Positions 9,616-18,014 of a DNA stretch of 31,315 bases are shown one piece after another; position 1 is the first letter of the stretch; the number at the start of each line of letters is the position of its first letter. The stretch lies in contig JASCIV010000215.1 of the NCBI GenBank assembly GCA_030374735.1, forward strand, positions 1-31,315. The letters run 5' to 3'. The position numbers were made by a program, and so were the translations under genes. The stretch is from Gracilaria caudata. Its lineage: Eukaryota; Rhodophyta; Florideophyceae; Gracilariales; Gracilariaceae. A model generated the notes under the pieces. It ran no database searches. It was not told where the DNA came from and was given only the letters and a program-made list of their open reading frames with translations.

Positions 9616-9943
9616 TCAACTGCTGTCCCAGCGAGATGCGAAAGTATAACGCATAGGCGATCATGTTTTGCCATGGTTGCTGAACTCAAACCTACGTTGC
9701 TACTCGCAGCTTCGAATCCATAATCAGAGTCAAAGCTACCGCCACCGTCACTGTCTCCCAAGAATTAAATTCTCGTAAGAGGGTCAGAACTCCTGACTCA
9801 GAAGGGCTACAGATAAGCCTCTTAACCCTCAAGCGAAAGGTTAGGGACGCTAACCTGCTAAACATTCACCCTCTTTTTACCTCTAAATTCCAGTCTACCC
9901 TTTTCTGAACGTTAGGAAGTTCAAGGAAGCTCAGGCGGCCATG

Positions 9944-9963
9944 GCCACCACCGTGGTGGTGGC
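9944..9963. other. Perfect hairpin, 9-bp arms, 2-nt loop
   Basis: GCCACCACC-GT-GGTGGTGGC forms a GC-rich stem 445 bases upstream of the MAD1 ATG. Its role is unknown; it could be a regulatory dyad or chance. Confidence 0.5.
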
Positions 9964-10407
9964 AAAAATCTTATTTCATATCCTTCAGACGCCGTTGTAG
10001 ATGGTATAAGGATACCTTCGTATATTTTTAAAAGGAAAAGGGGTTCACCAAGGGTATGAGCGATAGTAGGCTAGCACTAGTGGTGAGTAGAGCGTTCTAC
10101 AGAGTACACATCTTGGTAATAATACGAAGTTGGTATGGCCGTTCTTCCCATTTGGCGCGAAAACACAGATTTTGAAAAGCAAATGCCGAGATGGCCAATC
10201 TGGGTATGATGTGACAGCGGCGCATCATTTCCAACAATTCGAGGCGAGCGCAAGAACAAGCCAGCTGGGATCAACCCGCTCTATACACAGAATAGTATTC
10301 ACACCCCAAAGACTCATAGCATTATCACACTAACTTTAGTGTCCGGCTGATTACTGAATTGGCGAGCTCCTGTGTCGAGAAGTCCCCACTGACTCCTCTC
10401 CTCCGAT

Positions 10408-12639
10408 ATGGACAGAGAGGATGAGACCCCGGCTGCGCCATCGGACAACGCATGGCTTCGGGTGAGCAATACAATACGTTCCTTACAAAGCGAGATCCGC
10501 GTTCTTCAGGATCCTGCTGTGCGCTCTGCTTTGCAGACACCTCCGTCTGCCCCACGTACACCTGCCGAACTCAACGCCAAGATTGTCTCGTTGCGAACTG
10601 AACTAAGTCACCGGGAACAGAAGCTGAGGGAAGAGAAGGAAGCTACTCTAGCTGCTCGTCAACGCGCTGCGAGAGCGGAAGGGGAGCTTCAGGCATTGCA
10701 CCGTCAAAATGAGGAGACGTCAACTCTTCATGAACGTGCTGTTTCTGACGCTACTTCCCGGATTGAAGAACTGGAAACTAGGCTCGCTGAACACGAGGCC
10801 AGTGTCAGAATGCACAGAGTGAGGCAGCGTGACGAACGTGAGCGAGGGCGTATCTCTGACACATCCTTTGCATCTGAACGGGAGATGCTGACAACTCAAG
10901 CAAAAGTCGCAGAGGCAAAGGCAAAACGTCTTGAGCGCGAATTAGTCGCGGAAAAGGATCGCAATGTTGCGGAACAAAAAGAACTTCAAGACAAATACGA
11001 TTGGGCGTACGGTTATGCAAAGAGGTTGCAAAAAGAAATAGATCATCTCTCAAACACTCGGTCTTCTTTTGGCGAGTTCCGGGATGCGAATACCTCAGAC
11101 TTAAGAAAAAAGAATGTGTCTCTGGAATCGGAGGTGTTCCGAATGCGATCGCAACTTCGCGACGAAAGCGTTAATCGTACTCGAATGGGAGCAAGACTCG
11201 CGGAAATGGGGGCTGAGAATGATCGACTTCGCGAGCTTTGCAGAAATGCACAACAGAATGAAGAACAGTCCAAGTACATGAATGAGGAAATTACTCTTTT
11301 ACGCATTCAAGCTTCGGAAGAGGAACAAGCCGTGCGGAACGCTTCGGCCTTGCAAAGCGAGAAGGAAGAGCTTGCACGTCTCATATCCGCCCTCTCTCCT
11401 ACCGGTGACGCACAAGAAGGCATTCAAATTTTGCGCTCTCTCGCCAATGGGGCGGGAGGTAACAAGAGCTCTGACATCGCCCAACGTATTGCAGCACAAA
11501 AATATGAGGTTCAGATCGCGGAAATAGAAGAACAACATAGTATAAAGCTTTTGAGGTTGCAAGACGAGCTGGATGATTGTCGTCGAATCAAGAGTGAAAT
11601 GAGGAACGAAAACATTCGACTAAAAGAAGATAAAGAAGCCGCTTCTGCACAGCAGAAACGTACTGAACTCGGTAGACGCATTTTGCAACGAGAGATTGAT
11701 CATCTCAGAGCGGCGCTGCGCGAGATTGAAGAGGTTGAGATTGGGGGAACTTCTCAACCGGATGACGGTAGATTACGCAGAAGACTTAAAGCCACTGAAG
11801 ATGTTTCTTCCGAATATAAGTCAGCGCTGGCGAGCATAGAGAAAGAACTGGAAGCGAAGCGGAAGCAAATAGAGGAGCTGAGGTCGAGAAGCGTTGGAGA
11901 GTTTGAGCCTCTAACTTCTAGTGATCCGCGGTTATCTAAAGTACGGGAGCTCGAGCATCAGTTGGAATCAGAGGCTTGTCGTCGACATGAGGCTGAGAAG
12001 AAAGTGGATAAGCTAAACGTTGATTTGAATAACGTTCAAAGAACAATGGAAAAACTTCAAGCAGAGCATGCGACCCTACTACCTGATACGTCAGATCCTG
12101 ACTTTGATCCGACAGAGGTTAAGGCACTACATCTCGTTGATAATCCATTGGCGAAGGCTTTGCGGGATTATGCGATGAAAACAGTTGAGAAAAAGCATAA
12201 AGAACGAGAGCACTTGGACAAAGACGTGGATATGTGCGATGAAGGAAACTCAGAATTAACGACTTTGCGGACAAAAGTATCTCAACTACAACAAGAGAAT
12301 GAACAACTTTCAAAAGACTCCAAGGTAGGACTGAGAACAAAGGAAATCGCAATGAAGAAGATTGAAGAGGTTCGAGGAGCAGTGTATAATCTGTTTGGAT
12401 GGTCAATGAGACTAGCAGGTGCAAAATACACAATTGCATCCATCTATGCAGAAAGTCCTAATGAAGTTCTTGAGTTTGGTAGGAATGAGAGCGGAACTTT
12501 TGCACTGATGGAAAACCATTACACGAACCAACTTCTTGAGGAAATCGAACAGTACGTGCAGAAAATGAATTCGATTCCAGGATTGCTTGCGCACATCACC
12601 ATGGAAAATGTAGAAAAGACGACCTTGATGAACATTTGA
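10408..12639 (+). CDS. MAD1: Spindle assembly checkpoint protein Mad1
   Basis: This 743-residue coiled-coil protein should recruit Mad2 to unattached kinetochores and nuclear pores. Residues ~20-560 are mostly Glu/Arg/Lys/Leu heptads. The Mad2-interaction motif is visible at about 571-580 as VKALHLVDNP, just after DPDFDPTE, closely resembling the KVLHMSLNP region of animal Mad1. The C-terminal RWD-like domain (about 650-735) carries VRGAVYNLFGW, YTIASIYAESPNEVLEF, NSIPGLLAHITME and a final TTLM, matching the family's domain order. Length is close to human (718) and yeast (749) Mad1. The conserved RLK motif that binds phosphorylated Bub1 appears as RTK (GLRTKEIAMKKIEEVR). The start is the first in-frame ATG and the stop is TGA. 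There is no intron. Confidence 0.88.
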   Translation: MDREDETPAAPSDNAWLRVSNTIRSLQSEIRVLQDPAVRSALQTPPSAPRTPAELNAKIVSLRTELSHREQKLREEKEATLAARQRAARAEGELQALHRQNEETSTLHERAVSDATSRIEELETRLAEHEASVRMHRVRQRDERERGRISDTSFASEREMLTTQAKVAEAKAKRLERELVAEKDRNVAEQKELQDKYDWAYGYAKRLQKEIDHLSNTRSSFGEFRDANTSDLRKKNVSLESEVFRMRSQLRDESVNRTRMGARLAEMGAENDRLRELCRNAQQNEEQSKYMNEEITLLRIQASEEEQAVRNASALQSEKEELARLISALSPTGDAQEGIQILRSLANGAGGNKSSDIAQRIAAQKYEVQIAEIEEQHSIKLLRLQDELDDCRRIKSEMRNENIRLKEDKEAASAQQKRTELGRRILQREIDHLRAALREIEEVEIGGTSQPDDGRLRRRLKATEDVSSEYKSALASIEKELEAKRKQIEELRSRSVGEFEPLTSSDPRLSKVRELEHQLESEACRRHEAEKKVDKLNVDLNNVQRTMEKLQAEHATLLPDTSDPDFDPTEVKALHLVDNPLAKALRDYAMKTVEKKHKEREHLDKDVDMCDEGNSELTTLRTKVSQLQQENEQLSKDSKVGLRTKEIAMKKIEEVRGAVYNLFGWSMRLAGAKYTIASIYAESPNEVLEFGRNESGTFALMENHYTNQLLEEIEQYVQKMNSIPGLLAHITMENVEKTTLMNI

Positions 12640-12912
12640 GGACGACCTTAGAGTAGCGATAGTTTTTGTGGAATTATGAACTCAGTTCCAGGCTGTGAAG
12701 GGGTTGGTGAACTTAGTGATGGTCAAGACCGACGCCCGCCTGCAGAATGTGATGTTCGGATGGAGCCGAAGTCATCGGTGCACAACATGCTCTTTTTGGC
12801 TTTGCGTGACGGAAACGCTGATGAACCCACAGGGGTGCTTTTTTCTTGTCGTGAGTATGTGTTGAATGAATAATTCACATCTGCATTTGCCAAGAAGCAC
12901 AGCGAGGTGCAC

Positions 12913-12929
12913 TTTGTACAGTGTACAAA
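12913..12929. other. Perfect 17-bp dyad
   Basis: TTTGTACA-G-TGTACAAA, 8-bp arms around one base, in the convergent spacer. It could be a protein-binding dyad or a 3'-end hairpin for either transcript. Confidence 0.5.
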
Positions 12930-12980
12930 AATGGTATGACTACAACGGGATATCGAGATATGATACGAAGCGTAACATGA

Positions 12981-13001
12981 TCTGCGACATGATGTCGCAG
13001 A
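12981..13001. other. Perfect 21-bp hairpin
   Basis: TCTGCGACA-TGA-TGTCGCAGA, 9-bp arms and a 3-base loop, 51 bases after the previous dyad. It would fold equally well in RNA from either strand. Confidence 0.5.
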
Positions 13002-13165
13002 CAAGAAGTTGAAACAAACGCGATCAAAAAAAGCAAGCAATGTTTACATAGTCTTCAGACTACATCTTAACGCAATGTCAACGAGTGAAGCAAGCCAGTA
13101 GAAGCACTATGAGCAAGAAAGGAAGGGTAAAGGGCTACGGAACAAAAGTCGTATGACAGCCAGTG

Positions 13166-13747
13166 TCAAAAGGGTAGAAAATGCCAATCGGGGTTTGAAG
13201 AATATTCGAGCCACATGAGGAGCCTCCAAGGTAGATGATCGACATTATCGGACTGTGGATGCTCCTCAATGGAATCTGCGACTTCTGGAACCACAAAATG
13301 AGGCGATATGCCTGCAGAATGCGTGTCGTGCGCAGGCTGCATAGGCTGGATGCTATGCATCGGTTGCACGGGATGCCCCGGCTGCATGGGATGCACCTGC
13401 GGGGTCGTTTGCGTGGCACCAATATGTGCGAATCGATAAGGAGAACCATCAGTCGCGTTCATGGGGCGAATTCCACGGAGCAGTAGATCTCGCTCGGTGA
13501 TCAAGTCATTGAGCTCCTTGTCGATAATGTTCATCTGAGCTTCATATCTTACTCTCGAACGCTTCATACTGAGAGCGTTATTTCCTCGACGTTGCTTGTC
13601 CGTCCATCTGCAACCCAGTTTAGCGGGCTTGGGAACTTTTCGGTTCGCAATTAAATCAGCTTGCTGTTCCATATTCATCAGAAACTCATTTTGCCTCTGT
13701 TTCACTTGCTCCACAAGCTGCGGCGGAAGCGCGTATTGTGAACTCAT
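13166..13747 (-). CDS. Small bZIP-like transcription factor
   Basis: A 193-residue protein beginning at the ATG at 13747. A basic region with leucine-zipper spacing lies at residues 51-90: KQRRGNNALSMKRSRVR contains N57 and R65 in the diagnostic N-x7-R arrangement, and I75, L82 and L89 follow at the expected distance and heptad spacing. The helix is short (about three heptads), ending near RDLLLRGI. The N-terminal half has a Gln-rich helix (QVKQRQNEFLMNMEQQA). After the zipper is a Met/Gln/Pro/His-rich stretch with repeated MQP, HPVQP and IQP units, likely disordered. It would act in the nucleus as a dimer. The extreme C-terminus is not conserved-looking and could be altered by an undetected intron. 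It is convergent with MAD1. Confidence 0.55.
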   Translation of the reverse strand: MSSQYALPPQLVEQVKQRQNEFLMNMEQQADLIANRKVPKPAKLGCRWTDKQRRGNNALSMKRSRVRYEAQMNIIDKELNDLITERDLLLRGIRPMNATDGSPYRFAHIGATQTTPQVHPMQPGHPVQPMHSIQPMQPAHDTHSAGISPHFVVPEVADSIEEHPQSDNVDHLPWRLLMWLEYSSNPDWHFLPF

Positions 13748-14394
13748 TTTGCTGTCAGTTTGGACCTGTCAGAACGAGTGCCACGAGCGGGCCCCTAAGC
13801 GCCAGGTGAGAGAGACAGTTTCTGTCGTAATTCTCAACATGGTGAGGACGTAGTGTATACATTGTGTGTTCTAGCGCGAACGCTTCATCCCAGCGCGGTT
13901 ATGTCCTACGTTCCACGGATGTACCTTCGTACGTGTAGCCGCGAAGGCGAACTGGCGAGCCGCGCGATGTCGCCCTACAGAAAGTTCCAGTGGATCCGTT
14001 GGCGTCGTTGTCATACGTGGCGGGTGAGAACTGCACGCCACCATTGCATCCCTACTCATGAGACTCTCATGATGAGAGCACGGAGTGTTACATGGCCGGG
14101 GCAAGGTTAGGCTATCATAGAAGTGCGACAAGCATGAAGTATGGAATTGAGGCGATCATCTTCCGACACAGCAGATGCACTATGCGCTAGCAGTGAAAGA
14201 CTCTGATAAACGAGCTCATGAGGAAGGCGTGGTGATTCAAAGAGAAGGGACAAGTGCGGCAAGTGCCGCAGCAAAAGACTGATGCGCAACCAAGTCATCA
14301 ACACGCCAGGTTGGGAGTAAGCAATGACAGTCGGAAACTGATGACTACTGATTTCTACATTCACCACAAAAATGTACACTCTCTCCGTACCCCT
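13748..14394. other. Spacer upstream of the bZIP gene and downstream of the carotenoid oxygenase
   Basis: No recognisable gene. Short frames occur on both strands. A dyad, TCATGAGA-C-TCTCATGA, lies at 14056-14072, about 310 bases upstream of the bZIP ATG. No TATAAA box is seen near 13770-13850. Confidence 0.45.
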
Positions 14395-16128
14395 TCAGCT
14401 CTTCTCAATTTGTGGGGAAGATGCATCCATCCGATGTATGCATGCATGCACACCGCAAGGAACAGCAACTGGAAGTTCTGACCTTGCAACCTCTGTGAAA
14501 GAGCGCGCGTCCAGTACAATGACAATCGATTGGCGCTTCAATGTGTCCAGTGCCAGCAGTACCAAACACCCGTCGTCTTCCGCCTTTCCGGATGGGTCTG
14601 CGACAAACGCCGCTTCACTCAGTACGCAATTCGGCAATCCAAACTTCTTAACCTCCCCAGTCACCGTGTCGCTCTTCTGCAGTCGTCCCGACGTTACCCC
14701 TTCGGAATTTATCACAGTGTACACAAATCTGTGTTCTTTGCGAACAAATCGAGGCGATATAACGGGGAAGTCACCAGCGTTCTCGACGAGCATGTTGCTG
14801 ATAGCACGCGGTGGTGACGAATGGTCATCCCCTGCTGCGTTCACGTCGCGCAGTACGAATCTCTTGATTGACGTATTTGTGAATACTTGTTTGTTCCTTA
14901 CACGGTCCTCACGAAAAGTCATTATGTCCTTCACAGGGTCTGAGCAACACAGGTCCATCACAATGTCATTACCAGACTCATAGGAATTCACAGCGTGCAT
15001 CGTCGGGAAGTACTCGTGTGTGAAGGTACGCACGACGCCGCCTTTCTGTCGCGATATCACGACGAACTTCAGGTCTTCCCCCTCCACAACCTTCAGTGCG
15101 TTTCCCACACGTCCCGAAAGAACAATCTCCAACATAGACAGTTTTAACGGCCCCAACACTATGATGAAGTAGTTTTCTGTCATGCAAGCGGAATGCATGT
15201 AGTAAGAACCTTCTCGAACAGTAGCTATAATGTACGTCTCACCAGACTTCTTGGTGCAGAACACGTTGTAGTCAGTCTTTCCCGGGAGCATGTTCCACAC
15301 AATATTGAAATACTCACCCGTGGTCTCATCTCGAATTCCATGCGCTGTGCTCGCTGTTCCACCAAGTTTTGGGTGAAGCTCCGTGAAACGGAACTGTCGA
15401 GTCGGCGCAAGAGTGACAGGGTCGATAACTTGAGCACAAGGATAATCTGTACGTGCACACAAGCCTTTACCGGGAATGTTTTCAACCAGGACCATGTAAT
15501 TTGTGTATGGTAATGCGATACCAAAGTCGATTGCGGGCGGTCGCCACTCTCGTATTTTCTGCCACAGCGATTTGGGTGACTCATTTATCATGAAGTTCCT
15601 GTACCTAGAGCCAGGCGTTCGCTGTATTGCATCGAGAAGACGGGGGCTGGTGACTCGGGACCTGAACGTGACGGAAGAATTGAAGGCGTTGAAACGGAAC
15701 GAGGATACCACGCCGATTCCTTCGAACGGATGTTCGGCTTTCCATATAGTTCCGTCACTGTGACGTGCTTCAAACAGACCAGGACCGACTAAGTAGTAAA
15801 CGTGGTTGTGAAGGTAATGCGGCAATGTTCCGGACACGTTCACTGTTTTCGGATCTGGAAACTCTTCGAACGATACATATGGGACTAGCGGCTGTGTGCG
15901 TTGGTGGATTAGAGTCTCATCGTAGATGGGGCTTGTTTTCACAGTGCTGTTTTTCTCAGTGTCGATGGCGTTGTCGATCATTAGCGGGGAGCGACGCGTT
16001 ATGCGTCGACTGGAACGGCATGTTGTTGAGGACACAGCTGAGAAACCACGAGAACGTAGTGGAATTGGTGGTGATACCCAGAGCGAAAGGTTGTGTCGGT
16101 TAAGAGCGTTGCTCTGTGGTGCTGTCAT
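14395..16128 (-). CDS. Carotenoid cleavage oxygenase (RPE65/CCD/NCED superfamily), plastid-type leader
   Basis: A 577-residue non-heme iron enzyme expected to cleave a carotenoid or apocarotenoid double bond with O2. The four iron-binding histidines of the seven-bladed propeller are visible: H263 (STAHG), H312 (YYMHSAC), H378 (TMHAV) and H561 (CGVHA). Other family marks are HPFEGIGVV near 133-141, the acidic LSEAAFVADP (503-512) and AEDDGCLVLL (516-525). The final histidine is followed by Ala where many members have Gly. The ATG at 16128 gives a leader of about 50 residues rich in Ser, Arg and Thr with few acids (SRGFSAVSSTTCRSSRRITRR), which fits plastid or mitochondrial import. Substrate and cleavage position cannot be deduced. 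It is divergent from the PLP homeostasis gene. Confidence 0.88.
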   Translation of the reverse strand: MTAPQSNALNRHNLSLWVSPPIPLRSRGFSAVSSTTCRSSRRITRRSPLMIDNAIDTEKNSTVKTSPIYDETLIHQRTQPLVPYVSFEEFPDPKTVNVSGTLPHYLHNHVYYLVGPGLFEARHSDGTIWKAEHPFEGIGVVSSFRFNAFNSSVTFRSRVTSPRLLDAIQRTPGSRYRNFMINESPKSLWQKIREWRPPAIDFGIALPYTNYMVLVENIPGKGLCARTDYPCAQVIDPVTLAPTRQFRFTELHPKLGGTASTAHGIRDETTGEYFNIVWNMLPGKTDYNVFCTKKSGETYIIATVREGSYYMHSACMTENYFIIVLGPLKLSMLEIVLSGRVGNALKVVEGEDLKFVVISRQKGGVVRTFTHEYFPTMHAVNSYESGNDIVMDLCCSDPVKDIMTFREDRVRNKQVFTNTSIKRFVLRDVNAAGDDHSSPPRAISNMLVENAGDFPVISPRFVRKEHRFVYTVINSEGVTSGRLQKSDTVTGEVKKFGLPNCVLSEAAFVADPSGKAEDDGCLVLLALDTLKRQSIVIVLDARSFTEVARSELPVAVPCGVHACIHRMDASSPQIEKS

Positions 16129-16838
16129 GTCTAGGGGTGCAAACAGAGCGACAAAGGAAGAGCAAATGATGTTACTCCAACCGGCGTCTGGGTGAGGGTG
16201 CAATCAGTAGCGGACCTGCAGGGGCGGTATTGCAATATTATTGTTGGGGGGGGGGGGAGATCATACCGCTGCCCAATGCAGAGAAAAAGATTCATCCTGC
16301 CGTTGCAGCCTGTGCGAAGCATTATGCTAATCATCATCATCATCATGTGGAGCAAAGCTATTATCTACCCTTCGTAGACGGGTATCGCTTCCACTATCAT
16401 GGTGATTGTGAGGTGGTCGGCAGGAGAGCCTTGAAGTTGTGGATATCTACTACCACTGAGGCGGTTTCGATGGCTCTTGAGGCCGTGCTTCGATCATCAC
16501 AACGGATGATCAATGATCGTGTTGAAAATTATTGTCGGCCACAAAAACCAATTTGCAAGGATGCTCGCGATTGGTGGCACCAATTTGGTGCACTGCAAAT
16601 TGGAGTGCGCCAAGAACAAAAATGAAGTGTATTATTCCCTTTTGCAAAAACCTGTTCAGATCGTCGTTAAATACGTGTATATTGTGTTTGTGCAATATAC
16701 AAGCACCACAGTGTGCCTGTTCTTGGCTCTCAAAATAAACCTCCGTCGTCGCGATGTGATCCATTGCGTGCGTACCTCTGTGCTCTTCCACCACCATTGG
16801 TCGCCTCCCTCCCCAACCAAACATAAGAGCCTTGCAGA
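16129..16838. other. Divergent promoter region with overlapping open frames
   Basis: This 710-base spacer lies between two divergent genes. It holds a 12-G run at 16246-16257 (C-rich on the oxygenase coding strand), five CAT units at 16332-16346, and an inverted repeat GTATATTG/CAATATAC at 16677-16700. Three frames overlap: plus 16230-16625 (no early ATG), plus 16513-16935 (ATG, 140 codons, runs into the PLPBP gene) and minus 16510-16824 (ATG, 104 codons). None resembles a known family. At least two must be spurious. Confidence 0.4.
16246..16257 (-). promoter_or_regulatory. Poly-C tract (coding sense) upstream of the carotenoid oxygenase
   Basis: Twelve Cs on the minus strand, 118 bases upstream of the ATG at 16128. 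Similar tracts precede SEC61B (18006-18014) and the 428-aa protein (22338-22348), in the same orientation relative to the gene. Confidence 0.35.
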
Positions 16839-17702
16839 ATGCGCGCCATTGCTCGCCCTCTGCTCTTCACGCGTATCGTTCCTCCATCACTCTCGTTCAA
16901 CTCCGAGCTCAAAACGAGCAGCACCGCGATTGTAACAGCGCGTCACACACGATATACAACGATGAGTGCCGAGTCATCGCTGAATGCCACTGCTGCTTGT
17001 TCACAAGTTGCAAAAGCGCTCGAAAAGGTTCGCAATCGAATCAGGGAACTGGTTGTGGCACAGGATGACCGCCACGTACAGCTGGTAGCCGTTTCTAAAA
17101 CGAAGCCTGTGGAGCTTTTGAAGCAGGCTTATGACGTGAATCAACGTCATTTCGGGGAGAATTATGTCCAGGAGTTGGTTCAGAAGGCAGCTTTGATGCC
17201 ACACGATGTGAAATGGCATTTCATCGGCTCGCTACAATCAAACAAAGCAAAGCATCTGTTAAGCGTACCAAATCTATTCGTGGTAGAAAGTGTAGACAGA
17301 GAAAAGACAGCGTCTGCACTGCAAAAAGCAGCGAAGAACGCGGGAAGAAGTGAAAGGTTAAACGTTATGGTACAGGTCAACACGTCTGGAGAGGAGTCAA
17401 AATCGGGGTGTCAGCCTGGGCAAACAGCAGACTTGGCTGCGTTTGTTGCGGAGCAATGTGATGCTTTGAAGCTGATGGGCGTAATGACGATTGGCGCGTT
17501 TGATACTTCGGATGAGCCAGAGGCTTTTCGTGTTCTTGCTGCGGAACGCGATCGAGTGGCTGAGCGACTGAAATGGGACAAGAACGAGTTGAAACTGTCG
17601 ATGGGAATGAGCGCCGATTTTGAAGCTGCCATCAAAATGGGAAGCGATTCAGTACGAATAGGAAGCACGATCTTCGGAGCACGGCAATACGCGAACAAAT
17701 AG
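16839..17702 (+). CDS. Pyridoxal phosphate homeostasis protein (YggS/PROSC family)
   Basis: This protein binds PLP and maintains free vitamin B6 pools without known catalysis. The barrel-type motifs are complete: VAVSKTKP with the PLP lysine K87, FGENYVQE (105-112), WHFIGSLQSNK (126-136), VQVNTSGEESKSG (178-190), LMGVMTIGAF (212-221), and LSMGMSADFEAAIKMGS with RIGSTIFG at the C-terminus. There are two possible starts. The ATG at 16839 gives 287 residues with a 41-residue, Arg/Ser/Thr-rich leader lacking acids except one Glu. The ATG at 16962 (MSAESS) gives 246 residues, the normal family length. The longer form would suit an organelle-targeted product and the shorter a cytosolic one. It is convergent with SEC61B, with 48 bases between stops. 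Confidence 0.92.
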   Translation: MRAIARPLLFTRIVPPSLSFNSELKTSSTAIVTARHTRYTTMSAESSLNATAACSQVAKALEKVRNRIRELVVAQDDRHVQLVAVSKTKPVELLKQAYDVNQRHFGENYVQELVQKAALMPHDVKWHFIGSLQSNKAKHLLSVPNLFVVESVDREKTASALQKAAKNAGRSERLNVMVQVNTSGEESKSGCQPGQTADLAAFVAEQCDALKLMGVMTIGAFDTSDEPEAFRVLAAERDRVAERLKWDKNELKLSMGMSADFEAAIKMGSDSVRIGSTIFGARQYANK

Positions 17703-17750
17703 TTAACACGATGCGGCACACAATGTGGATGTAACAGTGATTTAATTGAG

Positions 17751-17999
17751 TTATTTGGATCCAATACGACCCCAAATATGTAATATGACCACGACGACCA
17801 AGTAAACGATAGAACTCATGACGACGAAGAAGGGTCCAACCTTGAAACCTGGCGCGGCATCATTGTAGAGGCGCACGGAAAATGCTCCGGAAGAACCGCC
17901 TTGTCGACCGGGCGCGGGCGATTGAGTGCGGCCCCTGGCGGAAGAAGTACCCGCCGTACGCTTTCGAAGCCCGGCCGCTGATGGACCTGTTCCACTCAT
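17751..17999 (-). CDS. SEC61B: Protein transport protein Sec61 subunit beta
   Basis: An 82-residue tail-anchored subunit of the ER Sec61 translocon. The N-terminal half is a Gly/Ser/Arg/Pro-rich cytosolic segment. The conserved juxtamembrane motif is SVRLYNDAAPGFKVGP (about 41-56), followed by one hydrophobic span (FFVVMSSIVYLVVVVILHIW) and a short luminal tail GRIGSK. Length and order match animal and fungal Sec61 beta. The ATG at 17999 is chosen because it gives the normal MSGTGPSA-like start; an upstream in-frame ATG would add 41 unconserved residues and would read through the C-run. The stop is TAA. The leader just before the ATG is six As preceded by nine Cs. Confidence 0.93.
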   Translation of the reverse strand: MSGTGPSAAGLRKRTAGTSSARGRTQSPAPGRQGGSSGAFSVRLYNDAAPGFKVGPFFVVMSSIVYLVVVVILHIWGRIGSK

Positions 18000-18005
18000 T
18001 TTTTT

Positions 18006-18014
18006 GGGGGGGGG
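18006..18014 (-). promoter_or_regulatory. Poly-C tract immediately upstream of SEC61B
   Basis: Nine Cs in coding orientation, followed by six As and the ATG at 17999. The tract would sit in the 5' leader. Confidence 0.35.

Larger units (their letters stand above)
8460..10407. other. Long intergenic region, no secure gene
   Basis: This region separates the promoter of the acidic gene from the start of MAD1. It holds several short frames on both strands (for example 9014-9271 plus and 9028-9252 minus) that match no family I recognise. A possible minus-strand exon is described at 9315-9615 and a strong hairpin at 9944-9963. An AT-rich stretch (10003-10037) may belong to the MAD1 promoter, but no clean TATA box is seen. 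Confidence 0.45.
12640..13165. other. Convergent spacer between MAD1 and the bZIP gene, with two dyads
   Basis: Both flanking genes end here. An ATG frame of 65 codons (12676-12873) contains a GTGAGT donor-like site at 12851, but no recognisable protein. Two perfect dyads follow, at 12913-12929 and 12981-13001. No polyadenylation signal of the AATAAA type stands out on either strand. Confidence 0.4.

Noticed and set aside
9700..9730. B-box-like GCTTCGAATCC suggesting a tRNA
   Set aside because: No matching T-stem, acceptor stem or A-box at the right distance on either strand.
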